Positions 48,769-59,581 of a DNA stretch of 64,000 nucleotides are shown piece after piece (within the stretch, counting starts at the first letter, position 1; every line of letters starts with the position of its first letter). This DNA is from Glaciihabitans tibetensis (GTDB lineage: Bacteria > Actinomycetota > Actinomycetes > Actinomycetales > Microbacteriaceae): contig NZ_PVTL01000002.1 of the NCBI RefSeq assembly GCF_003003265.1, positions 248,001-312,000 of the forward strand, in the 5' to 3' direction. Made by a program: the position numbers and the translations under genes. Below the pieces are notes generated by a model. The model was not told where the DNA came from, made no database searches, and was given only the letters and a program-made list of their open reading frames with translations.

Positions 48769-50406
48769 ATGGCAGAACTCACCATCAGCCCGGATGAAAT
48801 CCGCGATGCGCTGAAGGACTTCGTCAAGGGCTACGAGCCCGGCAAGTCAGCCACCACCGAGGTCGGTCACGTTACCGACTCCGCCGATGGAATCGCCCAC
48901 GTTGAGGGTCTCCCCGGCGTGATGGCGAACGAGCTGGTCACGTTCTCCGATGGAACCCTGGGCCTCGCCCAGAACCTCGAAGAGAGCCAGATCGGTGTTG
49001 TTGTACTCGGTGAGTTCACCGGTATCGAAGAGGGCCAGGAAGTGACTCGCACCGGCGAGGTACTCTCCGTGCCCGTCGGCGACGCTTTCCTTGGCCGTGT
49101 GGTTAACCCGCTGGGTGCTCCCATGGACGGACTTGGCGAGATCGTCACCACCGAGCGTCGCGCGCTGGAGCTTCAGGCTCCCGGCGTGATGCAGCGCAAG
49201 AGCGTGCACGAGCCCATGCAGACCGGAATCAAGGCAATCGACGCCATGATCCCGATCGGCCGCGGCCAGCGCCAGCTCATCATTGGTGACCGCCAGACCG
49301 GTAAGTCGGCCATCGCGCTCGACACCATCATCAACCAGAAGGCCAACTGGGAGTCCGGCGACCCCAAGAAGCAGGTTCGCTGCATCTACGTCGCCATCGG
49401 ACAGAAGGGGTCGACGATCGCGGGTATCAAGAGCGCGCTCGAAGACGCCGGAGCCATGGAGTACACCACCATCGTGGCCTCTCCTGCATCCGACCCTGCC
49501 GGCTTCAAGTACCTCTCCCCGTACACCGGTTCGGCCATCGGCCAGCACTGGATGTACCAGGGCAAGCACGTCCTCATCGTTTTCGACGACCTGTCGAAGC
49601 AGGCCGAGGCCTACCGCGCTGTGTCGCTGTTGCTGCGCCGTCCGCCGGGACGCGAGGCATACCCCGGTGACGTGTTCTACCTGCACTCTCGTCTGCTCGA
49701 GCGTTGCGCCAAGCTGTCCGACGAGCTCGGCGGCGGCTCGATGACCGGTCTTCCGATCGTTGAGACCAAGGCGAACGACGTCTCTGCGTACATCCCGACG
49801 AACGTGATCTCGATCACCGACGGCCAGATCTTCCTGCAGTCGGACCTCTTCAACGCCAACCAACGTCCCGCTGTTGACGTGGGCATCTCGGTGTCCCGCG
49901 TGGGTGGCGACGCCCAGTTCAAGTCGATCAAGAAGGTCTCGGGAACGCTGAAGCTCGAACTGGCTCAGTACCGTTCGCTCGAGGCCTTCGCGATGTTCGC
50001 GTCCGACCTCGATGAGACAAGCCGTCGCCAGCTCGGCCGTGGCGCCCGCCTGACCGAGTTGCTCCGCCAGCCGCAGTACTCGCCCTACCCGGTCGAGGAC
50101 CAGGTTGTCTCGATCTGGGCCGGCACCACCGGCAAGCTCGACGAGGTTCCGGTCGAGGACATCCTGCGCTTCGAGCGCGAGCTGCTCGATCACGTCGGAC
50201 GTAACACCGAGATTCTCACGACCCTGCGCGAGACCAACGTGCTGAGCGACGAGACCGTAGCCGGTCTCGAAGAAGCCGTTGCCGCGTTCAAGCTTGAGTT
50301 CCAGACGGGTGAGGGCAAGCCGCTCGCCTCCGTTGGCGTCGAGCAGTTCGACGAGATCGACCCGAGCGAAATCGCCCGGGAACAGATCGTCCGCCAGAAG
50401 CGCTAA
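48769..50406 (+). CDS. atpA: F1Fo ATP synthase subunit alpha
   Basis: 545 aa. P-loop [13 protein letters not shown] (about residue 170), the alpha-specific [20 protein letters not shown] and the arginine-finger region [13 protein letters not shown]. It binds regulatory nucleotide and forms the alpha3beta3 hexamer. The C-terminus carries the short actinobacterial extension ([20 protein letters not shown] onward). CAGGAGTAAGG precedes the ATG. Confidence 0.99.
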   Translation: MAELTISPDEIRDALKDFVKGYEPGKSATTEVGHVTDSADGIAHVEGLPGVMANELVTFSDGTLGLAQNLEESQIGVVVLGEFTGIEEGQEVTRTGEVLSVPVGDAFLGRVVNPLGAPMDGLGEIVTTERRALELQAPGVMQRKSVHEPMQTGIKAIDAMIPIGRGQRQLIIGDRQTGKSAIALDTIINQKANWESGDPKKQVRCIYVAIGQKGSTIAGIKSALEDAGAMEYTTIVASPASDPAGFKYLSPYTGSAIGQHWMYQGKHVLIVFDDLSKQAEAYRAVSLLLRRPPGREAYPGDVFYLHSRLLERCAKLSDELGGGSMTGLPIVETKANDVSAYIPTNVISITDGQIFLQSDLFNANQRPAVDVGISVSRVGGDAQFKSIKKVSGTLKLELAQYRSLEAFAMFASDLDETSRRQLGRGARLTELLRQPQYSPYPVEDQVVSIWAGTTGKLDEVPVEDILRFERELLDHVGRNTEILTTLRETNVLSDETVAGLEEAVAAFKLEFQTGEGKPLASVGVEQFDEIDPSEIAREQIVRQKR

Positions 50407-50459
50407 CGCGTCTCTGACATCGACTCGCTCGTTCACCGACAACAAGGAAGATAGAACAC

Positions 50460-51362
50460 ATGGGATCGCAACTTCGGGTCTACCGGCAGAAGATTCGCTC
50501 TGCCCAGACGACCAAGAAGATCACCCGGGCCATGGAGTTGATCGCTGCTTCGCGAATTCAGAAGGCGAAGCAGCGACTCGCAGCCTCCGTGCCGTACTCG
50601 AGCGCGGTCACCCGCGCCGTGTCCGGTGTGGCGACATTCTCTAACGTCGACCACATCCTCACCACGGAGCCGGAGAAGGTCGAACGCGCAGCGGTCGTCA
50701 TCTTCTCCTCCGACCGCGGACTCGCGGGCGCGTTCAACACGAACGTGCTTCGCGAGGCCGAGGAACTCAGCACGCTCCTGCGTAACCAGGGCAAAGAGGT
50801 CGTCTACTACCTCGTCGGGCGCAAGGCGGTGGGCTACTTCAGCTTCCGCGGTCGCGAATTCGAGCGCTCCTGGACCGGCGAAACCGACAACCCAACCGTC
50901 GCTACCGCCCAGGAAATCGGCAACGCGCTGGTTGAGAAGTTTCAGGCCGACCAGGTTGACGGCGGCGTCGACGAGATCCACATCGTCTACAACCGCTTTG
51001 TCAGCATGTTGACGCAGCAGCCCCTCGTGATCCGGCTTCTTCCGCTGGAGATCATCGAGGGTGTCGAAGAGCCGGCCGAACATGAGCTGCTCCCGCTGTA
51101 CGACTTCGAGCCGAACGCGGCGACGGTGCTTGACGCGCTTCTCCCCGTGTACATCGAGAGCCGTATTTTCACCGCCATGCTCCAGTCGGCTGCGAGCAAG
51201 CATGCCGCCACGCAGAAGGCGATGAAGTCGGCAAGCGATAACGCGGACAAGCTCATCAAGGACTACACGAGACTCTCCAACAACGCTCGACAGTCCGAAA
51301 TTACCCAGCAGATTTCCGAGATCGTGGGCGGCGCAGACGCCCTCAGCTCGGCAAAGAAGTAA
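50460..51362 (+). CDS. atpG: F1Fo ATP synthase subunit gamma
   Basis: 300 aa. N-terminal helix [20 protein letters not shown] and C-terminal helix ([20 protein letters not shown]) make the central rotor shaft; [11 protein letters not shown] is the family motif. A Glu/Ala-rich insertion in the middle ([20 protein letters not shown]) is common in actinobacteria. GGAAGA precedes the ATG. Confidence 0.98.
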   Translation: MGSQLRVYRQKIRSAQTTKKITRAMELIAASRIQKAKQRLAASVPYSSAVTRAVSGVATFSNVDHILTTEPEKVERAAVVIFSSDRGLAGAFNTNVLREAEELSTLLRNQGKEVVYYLVGRKAVGYFSFRGREFERSWTGETDNPTVATAQEIGNALVEKFQADQVDGGVDEIHIVYNRFVSMLTQQPLVIRLLPLEIIEGVEEPAEHELLPLYDFEPNAATVLDALLPVYIESRIFTAMLQSAASKHAATQKAMKSASDNADKLIKDYTRLSNNARQSEITQQISEIVGGADALSSAKK

Positions 51363-52865
<1,503 letters not shown>

Positions 52866-52867
52866 CC

Positions 52868-53128
52868 ATGGCTGAGCTGCACGTCAGCATCGTTTCGGCA
52901 GACCGCGAGGTGTGGGCGGGAGCGGCCAAGCAGGTTGTCGCCCGTACCACCGAGGGCGAAATCGGAATCCTTGCCGGGCACGAGCCGATCCTGGCCATCC
53001 TGGCTCCGGGTGAAGTGCGCGTAAATGGCAACGACGGATCGGTCGTCCGGATCACGGCAGACGATGGCTTCCTGTCTGTCGAAAACAACCGCATCACCGT
53101 GGTGTCCCGCGTCGCGACGGTTGTCTAA
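52868..53128 (+). CDS. atpC: F1Fo ATP synthase subunit epsilon (short form)
   Basis: 86 aa: only the N-terminal beta-sandwich (ADREVWAGAAKQVVARTTEG ... DDGFLSVENNRITVVSRVAT). The C-terminal two-helix regulatory domain of most bacterial epsilon subunits is absent, as in other Microbacteriaceae, so inhibition by the extended epsilon arm is not possible. It begins 2 nt after atpD. Last gene of the operon, followed by a large hairpin. Confidence 0.96.
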   Translation: MAELHVSIVSADREVWAGAAKQVVARTTEGEIGILAGHEPILAILAPGEVRVNGNDGSVVRITADDGFLSVENNRITVVSRVATVV

Positions 53129-53168
53129 CCCACCGACTAGAGGCACCAGCTTTTAGCATTGTTCTATC

Positions 53169-53222
53169 GCTGGCCCGTTCCCCGGACCGAGTTTGTTCTC
53201 GGACCGTGCGGAGCGGGCCAGC
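53169..53222. terminator. Long imperfect hairpin after the atp operon
   Basis: Outer arms GCTGGCCCG (53169-53177) and CGGGCCAGC (53214-53222), with inner arms GGACCGAG and CTCGGACC around TTTGTT. There is no U-tract downstream, so it may be a Rho-assisted or 3'-end-stabilising structure rather than a classic terminator. Confidence 0.6.
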
Positions 53223-53242
53223 ATGGTTTCTGGAGACACGAC

Positions 53243-53356
53243 GTGAACTGCCCCGACAGGTACGGGTACGACAGGTACGAGCCCGCCAGCGACGAGTCCG
53301 GTAGCTACCAATCCGTCAGCCACGAGTTGCGCGCGATGAGCGGGTTCAGGTGCTGA
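53243..53356 (+). CDS. Possible small protein gene translationally coupled to yaaA
   Basis: 37 codons from a GTG with TGGAG 7 nt upstream (53231-53235). The product would begin MNCPDRYGYDRYEPASDES and end MSGFRC. Its TGA (53354-53356) overlaps the yaaA GTG (53350) by 7 nt, an arrangement for coupled translation, and yaaA has no ribosome site of its own. The composition is Tyr/Asp/Ser-rich and polar. There is no known family; it may be a real small protein or simply a coupling leader. Confidence 0.35.
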   Translation: MNCPDRYGYDRYEPASDESGSYQSVSHELRAMSGFRC

Positions 53357-54096
53357 TCCTTTTGCCGCCGTCGGAGACGAAGCGGGACGGCGGCGCCGAG
53401 GGATCCCGGCTCGACCTGCGGGAGCTGTCCTTCCCTGGGCTCGATGCGCCTCGACGCGCTGCTGTAGACGCCGTCATCACGATGGCCCAGGACCCGGTGC
53501 AGGCGGCCGCCCATCTCCGCATCGGCCCGAAGCTCGCCTTCGAGATCGAACGTAACCGTACCTTGGCGAACACGGCACTGCTGCCCGCGATGGACCGGTA
53601 CACCGGTGTGCTGTATGACGGGCTGGATGCGCCGTCACTCGACGCATCCGCGCGGGCGTACCTGGCGAAGCATGTAGTCATCGCCTCCGCGCTGTTTGGG
53701 CTGGTCGGCGCGGGCGATCCGATTCCCGCGTACCGCCTGTCCCACAACTCGACGCTCGCAGCCGGTCCGCTCAAGACCCTGTGGCGGACGGCGGTGACGC
53801 GGGAGCTCGAGGCGCACCCCGGGCTGCTCCTCGATCTGCGCTCAGAATCCTATGCCGCCCTTGGACCGCTTCCTGCTGGGTCGACGTCGGCCTACCTGCG
53901 GGTTCTGTCGCGCGGAAAGGATGGCACCGTGCGGGCCCTCAATCACTTCAACAAAAAGGGCAAGGGCGAATTTGTCCGAGCCCTGGCTTTGTCGGCGCCG
54001 AACGTAGATACCGTCGACGATCTTCTCGACTGGGCCAGCTCTCACGGGCTCGAGCTGGCGCGTGGGGCAGTAGGCGAGATCAACCTCACGCTCTGA
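53350..54096 (+). CDS. yaaA: YaaA-family peroxide stress protein
   Basis: 248 aa from a GTG. Signature opening MLILLPPSETKRDGG, then LYDGLDAPSL, LFGLVGAGDPIPAYRLSHNS, DLRSESYAALG and the ending FNKKGKGEFVRALAL, all typical of YaaA (DUF328). The E. coli homologue lowers free iron and limits oxidative DNA damage. The next genes are for DNA alkylation repair, so a damage-response neighbourhood is possible. It ends convergently with tag, overlapping it by 11 bp. Confidence 0.95.
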   Translation: MLILLPPSETKRDGGAEGSRLDLRELSFPGLDAPRRAAVDAVITMAQDPVQAAAHLRIGPKLAFEIERNRTLANTALLPAMDRYTGVLYDGLDAPSLDASARAYLAKHVVIASALFGLVGAGDPIPAYRLSHNSTLAAGPLKTLWRTAVTRELEAHPGLLLDLRSESYAALGPLPAGSTSAYLRVLSRGKDGTVRALNHFNKKGKGEFVRALALSAPNVDTVDDLLDWASSHGLELARGAVGEINLTL

Positions 54097-54691
54097 CGGC
54101 GCGTGAGGCCGGTTGCGCGCGCCAGCAGCCGACGACGTGGTCATCGACCACTCCGGCGGATTGCATGAGCGCATACATCGTGGTGGGGCCGACGAAGCGG
54201 TACCCGAGGGCCCGGAGGGTCGTGCTGAGCGCCGTTGACTCCGCGGTTGTCGCGGGTATCTCCGCCGCGGTCTGCGGCCGCGGGCGCGGCAGCAGCGGGC
54301 GTGCGCCCCACACGATATCGTCGAGCGCCCCGGGGGCGTTCGCGATCAGGTCACGTGTTATTCGGGCGTTGGCGCGGGTCGCGAGGATCTTCGCGCGATT
54401 GCGAATGATGCCGGTATTGTTCATCAGCTCTTCGACTTCATCGTCGGTCAGTCGGGCGACCCGCTCGATGTCGAACCCGTGGAACGCCTCGCGGAAGGCG
54501 GGCCGCCGCTTGAGGATTGTGATCCAGGACAGGCCCGATTGGAAGCCCTCGAGGCTGATCTTCTCGAAAAGCGCGGCGTCACCGTGCAGCGGGAAGCCCC
54601 ACTCTTCATCGTGATAGCGCTGGTACTCCGGGTCGCTCCCGGCCCAACCGCACCGGGGCAACCCGGTGCCGTCACCCGCCGCCACAGTCAC
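54086..54691 (-). CDS. tag: DNA-3-methyladenine glycosylase I
   Basis: 201 aa from a GTG at 54691. Tag signatures: RCGWAGSDPEYQRYHDEEWG, GFQSGLSWITILKRRPAFRE, and the zinc-site residues (Cys near the N-terminus; His and Cys in VDDHVVGCW). It removes 3-methyladenine from DNA. The start overlaps the stop of ogt by 4 bp (GTGA), so the two alkylation-repair genes form one operon. Confidence 0.96.
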   Translation of the reverse strand: MTVAAGDGTGLPRCGWAGSDPEYQRYHDEEWGFPLHGDAALFEKISLEGFQSGLSWITILKRRPAFREAFHGFDIERVARLTDDEVEELMNNTGIIRNRAKILATRANARITRDLIANAPGALDDIVWGARPLLPRPRPQTAAEIPATTAESTALSTTLRALGYRFVGPTTMYALMQSAGVVDDHVVGCWRAQPASRAVRA

Positions 54692-55203
54692 GCGACGTGG
54701 CCGATTCCCTCGTGGTCGAGCAGCCACACCTTTGTCGGGATTCCGTTGCCCCCGCTGTAGCCCGTGATTCGGCCGTTGCTCGCGAGCACCCGGTGGCACG
54801 GCACGATAAGCGGAACCGGATTTGCCCCGACGGCGCCGCCCACGGCACGCCCGGCGGTGGGCCGGCCCGTGCGGAAGCCAAGCTCACCATAGGAGGTCAC
54901 TTCACCCCAGGCGAGATCCGCCAGCGCCGCCCAGATTTGCTTCTGGAAGACGGTACCGCTCAGGGACACGGGCAGATCGAAACTGTGGCGGGTGCCAGCG
55001 AAGTATTCCTCAAGCTGGCTGCCCGCGGCATCCAACACCGCATTCGACGCCTCAGGAACCCCGTCGTGCGGCAATGTGCCCGCGCGCTCGATGGCGAGCG
55101 AAACGATATTCGTGCCGTCACTGCCGAGTTCGATGCGGCCGATGGGTGACTCAACACGTCGGATCCATGGGGCGGGAAGGACGGAGGTGGATCGAGTGAT
55201 CAT
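54688..55203 (-). CDS. ogt: Methylated-DNA-protein cysteine methyltransferase
   Basis: 171 aa. The active-site PCHR lies in PVPLIVPCHRVLASNGRITG, with the preceding HTH helix (EVTSYGELGFRTGRPTAGRA). It transfers the methyl group from O6-methylguanine irreversibly to its cysteine. TACAGT (55215-55210) is exactly 6 nt before the ATG with no ribosome site, so it is probably leaderless. It is co-transcribed with tag. No Ada-type regulatory domain is fused. Confidence 0.97.
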   Translation of the reverse strand: MITRSTSVLPAPWIRRVESPIGRIELGSDGTNIVSLAIERAGTLPHDGVPEASNAVLDAAGSQLEEYFAGTRHSFDLPVSLSGTVFQKQIWAALADLAWGEVTSYGELGFRTGRPTAGRAVGGAVGANPVPLIVPCHRVLASNGRITGYSGGNGIPTKVWLLDHEGIGHVA

Positions 55204-55350
55204 GTCTGAACTGTATCCGTCCTACCTGGCCAGCTCTGGCGTCTTTCGGACATGGGGATAGCCCATGCGTTTTGCCTCCGGTGGACGAGGGGCGGATGAC
55301 GGGGGCCTGCGCCACTGCGGGTGCGTGCGCAGCTCCCCGGGCAAAACGAA

Positions 55351-55396
55351 GGCCAGCAGCGGTACCCACGGGAAACCCGCGGGGCCGCTGCTGGCC
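55351..55396 (-). terminator. Terminator downstream of yceI
   Basis: GGCCAGCAGCGG (55351-55362) pairs with CCGCTGCTGGCC (55385-55396), with further pairing of CCCACGGG/CCCGCGGG inside. On the minus strand it is followed by TTCGTTTTG. It lies 24 bp after the yceI stop. Confidence 0.85.
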
Positions 55397-55419
55397 GGAG
55401 AAAAACAGATCTTGGCAGA

Positions 55420-55977
55420 TTACGCCTGGAGAACGACCTGAACCTCAACGTCGATCGAAACATCGTTGCCGAGGGTGAATCCGCCAGCCTCGAGGGCGGC
55501 GTTCCAGTTGACCCCGAAGTCGAGGCGGTTGATCTTCGTCGACACCGAAGCGGCAGCCTTGGTCTGGCCGTAGCCGTCGACGACGATGCCACCGAACTCG
55601 CCCTTGAGGACGACGGGCTTGGTCACGCCACGAAGCGTGAGGTCACCCTCGATGACGAGGTCATCGCCGTCTGCGGAGATCTTTGTCGAGACGAAGTTCA
55701 TGGTCGGGAACTCCTCGGCGAGGAAGAAGTCTCCGGTCTTGAGGTGGTTGTCGCGGTCCTTCTGGCCCGTGTTCACGGAGGCGATCTCGATGGACGCCTC
55801 GATCGTGCTCTGGGTCGGGTCTTCGGCCGTGACAACGGTCACATCGAAGGACTCGAACGATCCGCGAACCTTGCTGATGGCAAGGTGACGCACGGAGAAG
55901 CTGACGTCGGAGTGGGTGGGGTCGAGCTTCCAGGTTCCGGCGACGTAGGCAGGATGGGTATCAGTAATAGCGGTCAT
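55420..55977 (-). CDS. YceI-family lipid-binding protein
   Basis: 185 aa, no signal peptide. The lipocalin-like YceI fold is evident: GTWKLDPTHSDVSFSVRHLA at the start, SVNTGQKDRDNHLKTGDFF and the closing DVSIDVEVQVVL. YceI proteins bind polyprenoids or amides; many are periplasmic, but this actinobacterial form appears cytoplasmic. The ATG at 55977 is taken because the conserved domain starts soon after; the frame is open to 56043 with two more ATGs. Confidence 0.93.
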   Translation of the reverse strand: MTAITDTHPAYVAGTWKLDPTHSDVSFSVRHLAISKVRGSFESFDVTVVTAEDPTQSTIEASIEIASVNTGQKDRDNHLKTGDFFLAEEFPTMNFVSTKISADGDDLVIEGDLTLRGVTKPVVLKGEFGGIVVDGYGQTKAAASVSTKINRLDFGVNWNAALEAGGFTLGNDVSIDVEVQVVLQA

Positions 55978-56048
55978 AAGACTATGCAAGCGCATCAAGC
56001 TGGAAGTTATTCCACATTTAGGTGACATGTCATAAAACTTCATCCACC

Positions 56049-56102
56049 GTTTACATCAGGACGTCCGTTTACATCGGGATGCCGGTTTACATCGGGATGC
56101 CG
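56049..56102. repeat. Three 18-bp tandem units downstream of the aminotransferase stop
   Basis: GTTTACATCAGGACGTCC (56049), GTTTACATCGGGATGCCG (56067) and GTTTACATCGGGATGCCG (56085) are exact 18-bp steps; the last two are identical. They lie 11 bp past the aminotransferase stop (minus strand). Confidence 0.9.
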
Positions 56103-56112
56103 GGACGCCGCC

Positions 56113-57522
56113 TCACAGCTTGGTCCACGCCTCCGTCAGCACAGACCTCAGGATGGATTCAATTTCGTCGAACTCGGGAGGACCCACGGTCAGGGGAGGG
56201 GCGAGCTGGATGACGGGATCTCCACGGTCGTCGGCCCGACAGTACAGCCCGGCTTCGAAGAGCGCCTTCGAGAGGAAGCCGCGGAGGAGGCGTTCAGATT
56301 CTTCTTCGTTGAAGGTCTCGCGCGTGGCCTTGTCCTTGACCAGTTCGATTCCGAAGAAGTAGCCGTCGCCGCGCACGTCACCGACGATGGGCAGGTCGGT
56401 GAGTTTCTCGAGCGTGGAACGGAACAGCGGTGAGTTGGCGCGCACGTTCTCGTTGAGTTTCTCCTCCTCAAATATGTCGAGGTTGGCCAGGGCGACGGCG
56501 GACGACACCGGATGCCCGCCGAAGGTGTACCCGTGATAGAACGCCGTGTCGCCGTGCTTGAACGGTTCGTAGAGCTTTTCGCTGACGATGGTTGCGCCGA
56601 TGGGGGAGTAGCCGCTCGTCATTCCCTTCGCGCAGGTGATCATGTCCGGCTCGAACCCGTAGGTTGTCGAGGCGAACATGTTGCCGATGCGTCCGAATCC
56701 GGTAATCACCTCGTCCGCCACGAGCAGCACGTCGTACTGGTCACAGATCTCCCGGACCCGCGCGAAGTAGCCGGGCGGTGGCGGAAAGCACCCGCCGCTG
56801 TTCTGCACGGGCTCGAGGAACACCGCCGCGACGGTGTCTGCGCCCTCGAACAGGATCATCTCTTCGATGCGGTTGGCAGACCACTGGCCGAAGGCAACGA
56901 GATCGTCCGCGGGCGCGCCGACGTCTGCGGCCCGGTAGAAGTTGGTGTTCGGTACCCGGAACCCTCCGGGTGTGACGGGCTCAAACATCGCCTTGATCGC
57001 CGGAATGCCGGTGATGGCCAGTGCACCCTGCGTGGTGCCGTGGTAGGCGACCGCGCGCGAAATGACCTTGTGCTTGCCCGGCTTTCCCTTGAGCTTCCAG
57101 TAGTACTTCGCGAGCTTGAACGCCGTCTCGACGGCTTCTCCGCCCCCGGTGGAGAAGAACACGCGGTTGAGGTCACCCGGCGCGTAGGACGCCAACCGGT
57201 CGGCCAGCTCGATCGCCGCCGGGTGCGCGTAGGACCAGAGCGGGAAGAACGCGAGTTCCTCAGCCTGCTTGGCCGCCGCCTCGGCGAGGCGCTTGCGACC
57301 GTGACCCGCGTTGACCACAAACAGTCCACTCAGGCCGTCGAAGTACTTCTTGCCGTGGGTGTCCCAGATGTGGTGGCCCTGTCCCTTGACGATGATCGGC
57401 ACGCCGCCGCCCTCCTCCATCACCGACTGGCGGGTGAAGTGCATCCAGAGGTGGTCCTTGGCCTTCTGTTGCAGCGCAGCATCCGCCGCAGGGTACGGAG
57501 TCGCCTGGTCTGTGGTTGTCAT
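56113..57522 (-). CDS. Class III omega-aminotransferase (putrescine/diamine type)
   Basis: 469 aa. Fold I PLP enzyme: FFSTGGGEAVETAFKLAKYY, AYHGTTQGALAITG, LLVADEVITGFGRIG (Asp binding the PLP nitrogen), and the PLP lysine in MITCAKGMTSGYSPIGA; HGYTFGGHPVSSA completes the site. Closest to actinobacterial aspartate-aminotransferase-family/putrescine-pyruvate transaminases. Together with the divergent aldehyde dehydrogenase it could turn a diamine into an aminoaldehyde and then an amino acid such as GABA. The ATG overlaps the stop of the upstream Lrp gene (ATGA), so both are one operon. Confidence 0.9.
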   Translation of the reverse strand: MTTTDQATPYPAADAALQQKAKDHLWMHFTRQSVMEEGGGVPIIVKGQGHHIWDTHGKKYFDGLSGLFVVNAGHGRKRLAEAAAKQAEELAFFPLWSYAHPAAIELADRLASYAPGDLNRVFFSTGGGEAVETAFKLAKYYWKLKGKPGKHKVISRAVAYHGTTQGALAITGIPAIKAMFEPVTPGGFRVPNTNFYRAADVGAPADDLVAFGQWSANRIEEMILFEGADTVAAVFLEPVQNSGGCFPPPPGYFARVREICDQYDVLLVADEVITGFGRIGNMFASTTYGFEPDMITCAKGMTSGYSPIGATIVSEKLYEPFKHGDTAFYHGYTFGGHPVSSAVALANLDIFEEEKLNENVRANSPLFRSTLEKLTDLPIVGDVRGDGYFFGIELVKDKATRETFNEEESERLLRGFLSKALFEAGLYCRADDRGDPVIQLAPPLTVGPPEFDEIESILRSVLTEAWTKL

Positions 57523-58001
57523 CGTGTTCCCCAGTTGTAGAGCTGCTTGTGAAGTTTCAAGTAGACGAATGTCTCGGTCGACAGCACACCCGGAATCGCG
57601 CGAATCCGCTTGTTCAGCAACTCGATGAGGTCGTCGTCGTTCTCGCACACCACCTCGGCGAGGATGTCGAAGCTGCCCGCGGTGAGCACGACGTAGTCGA
57701 CCGCGGCGAGGTCACCGAGCGCTTCGGCGACCGCCGTGGTGTCTCCCGTGACGCGCACGCCGATCATCGCCTGCCGGAAGAAGCCGAGTTGCATCGGGTC
57801 GGTGACAGCGACCACCTGCATCACCCCGGAATCGGTGAGCTTCTGCACCCGCTGGCGTACCGCCGCTTCGCTGAGACCGACCGCTTTTCCGATCTCGGCG
57901 TACGAGCGTCTTCCGTCGCTCTGCAACTGCTCGATGATCGCCTTCGACACGGCGTCGAGCGGATACGGCTTGGCAGCTGAAGTCCGGGTGGTTGTGGTCA
58001 T
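57519..58001 (-). CDS. Lrp/AsnC-family transcriptional regulator
   Basis: 160 aa. N-terminal HTH (about 14-62: DAVSKAIIEQLQSDGRRSYA ... AVGLSEAAVRQRVQKLTDSG) and the RAM ligand-binding domain (about 72-150). It is co-transcribed with the overlapping aminotransferase and is divergent from the aldehyde dehydrogenase, so it presumably regulates both in response to an amine or amino acid. No clear Lrp box was defined; GAATCCGAATC occurs at about 58041-58051 in the shared promoter region. Confidence 0.95.
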   Translation of the reverse strand: MTTTTRTSAAKPYPLDAVSKAIIEQLQSDGRRSYAEIGKAVGLSEAAVRQRVQKLTDSGVMQVVAVTDPMQLGFFRQAMIGVRVTGDTTAVAEALGDLAAVDYVVLTAGSFDILAEVVCENDDDLIELLNKRIRAIPGVLSTETFVYLKLHKQLYNWGTR

Positions 58002-58127
58002 GGCTCCGATTCTGTCAGTGTAAACGCCTCATACCAAGTGAATCCGAATCAAAAGCGCGGTTGTGGTGTCGAAATTCGTCGTCTTTATGCTGGTGTGTGT
58101 TCCGTTCGGATCGGTAGGGTTGGCGTC

Positions 58128-59564
58128 ATGAGCGCTATCGAGATTCGAAACTTCATCAATGGTGAGTACGTCGACGCCCATGCGGAGTCGAGTTTTGACG
58201 TGATCGATCCGTCCACCGAGCAGGTGTACGCCAGTTCGCCCGTGTCATCCGGTCAGGACGTCGACGCGGCCTTCTCCGCCGCCGCCGCGGCATTCGAGGA
58301 ATGGGGCGAGACCACCCCCGCCGAACGGCAACTGGCTTTGTTCCGGATCGCGGATGTCATGGAGCAGCGGGCAGAGGACTTTGCGGATCTCGAGTCGAAA
58401 GACACCGGCAAGCCGAGGTCTTCTCTCGTCGAGGACGAAATCCTGGTGTCCGTCGACCAGCTTCGATTCTTCGCCGGCGCCGCGCGCAACCTGGAGGGAA
58501 AAGCCGCCGGGGAATACATGAAAGATCACACGTCGTTCATCCGTCGCGAGCCCATCGGGGTCATCGGCCAGGTGACGCCGTGGAACTACCCGCTCAACAT
58601 GGCCGTGTGGAAGGTTGCGCCCGCGATCGCCGCGGGAAACACGACGGTGCTGAAGCCGAGCGACACCACGCCATCCTCGAGCCTGCTGTTCGCCGAGATT
58701 GCGTCAGAGTTTCTGCCCGCAGGCGTGTTCAACGTGATTACCGGTGACAGAACCACTGGCGCCGCGATGATCGAGCATCCGACTCCACAGATGGTGTCGA
58801 TCACCGGTTCGGTGCGCGCGGGCATGGAGGTTGCCAGGGCAGCCGCGAATGACCTCAAGCGCGTGCACCTCGAACTCGGCGGCAAGGCGCCGGTGATCGT
58901 GTTCGACGACGCCGACATCGAGCTCGCTGTGGCCGGTATTGCCAGTGCGGGTTACTTCAACGCGGGCCAGGACTGCACGGCAGCTACCCGGGTTCTCGTG
59001 CAGTCCGGAATCCACGATGACTTCGTCGCGGCCCTCGTCGCGTATGCGCGGGAGAATTCGCGGGCCGGGTCACCGGAAGACCCTGCCGCGTTCTTCGGCC
59101 CCGTCAACAACGCGAACCAGCTCGAGCGGGTGTCCGCCGTGGTCCAGGCGTTGCCGAGCCACGCCCACGTGGAGCTGGGCGGGCGGCGCCAGGGCGAGGT
59201 GGGGTACTTCTATGAAGCGACGGTCGTCAGCGGGCTGAGGCAGACGGATGATGCGATCCAGAACGAGATCTTTGGTCCGGTCATCACGGTCCAGTCATTC
59301 ACCGATGAAAAGCAGGCGCTCGCGTGGGCCAACGGTGTGCAGTACGGGCTTGCCTCCAGCGTCTGGACGAGCGACCACGGCCGGGCGATGCGGTGCGCGA
59401 AACACCTCGACTTCGGATGTGTGTGGATCAACACCCACATCCCGCTGGTTGCCGAGATGCCGCACGGTGGGTTCAAGCATTCCGGTTACGGCAAAGACCT
59501 TTCGGGCTACGGCTTCGACGATTACACACGGATTAAGCATGTGATGAGCTTTATCGGCCAGTAG
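58128..59564 (+). CDS. Aldehyde dehydrogenase (probable gamma-aminobutyraldehyde dehydrogenase)
   Basis: 478 aa. NAD-binding GSVRAG region, general-base Glu in LELGGKAPVIVFDDAD, nucleophile Cys in YFNAGQDCTAATRVL, and the NYPLNMAVWKVAPAIAAGN active-site loop. The RFFAGAARNLEGKAAGEYM segment and the ending FKHSGYGKDLSGYGFDDYTR fit the aminobutyraldehyde/betaine aldehyde group. It would oxidise the aldehyde made by the divergent aminotransferase. TAGGGT (58115-58120) lies 7 nt before the ATG at 58128 and there is no ribosome site; the frame is open to 58038. Confidence 0.93.
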   Translation: MSAIEIRNFINGEYVDAHAESSFDVIDPSTEQVYASSPVSSGQDVDAAFSAAAAAFEEWGETTPAERQLALFRIADVMEQRAEDFADLESKDTGKPRSSLVEDEILVSVDQLRFFAGAARNLEGKAAGEYMKDHTSFIRREPIGVIGQVTPWNYPLNMAVWKVAPAIAAGNTTVLKPSDTTPSSSLLFAEIASEFLPAGVFNVITGDRTTGAAMIEHPTPQMVSITGSVRAGMEVARAAANDLKRVHLELGGKAPVIVFDDADIELAVAGIASAGYFNAGQDCTAATRVLVQSGIHDDFVAALVAYARENSRAGSPEDPAAFFGPVNNANQLERVSAVVQALPSHAHVELGGRRQGEVGYFYEATVVSGLRQTDDAIQNEIFGPVITVQSFTDEKQALAWANGVQYGLASSVWTSDHGRAMRCAKHLDFGCVWINTHIPLVAEMPHGGFKHSGYGKDLSGYGFDDYTRIKHVMSFIGQ

Positions 59565-59581
59565 CGCAGCAGAATGGGATC

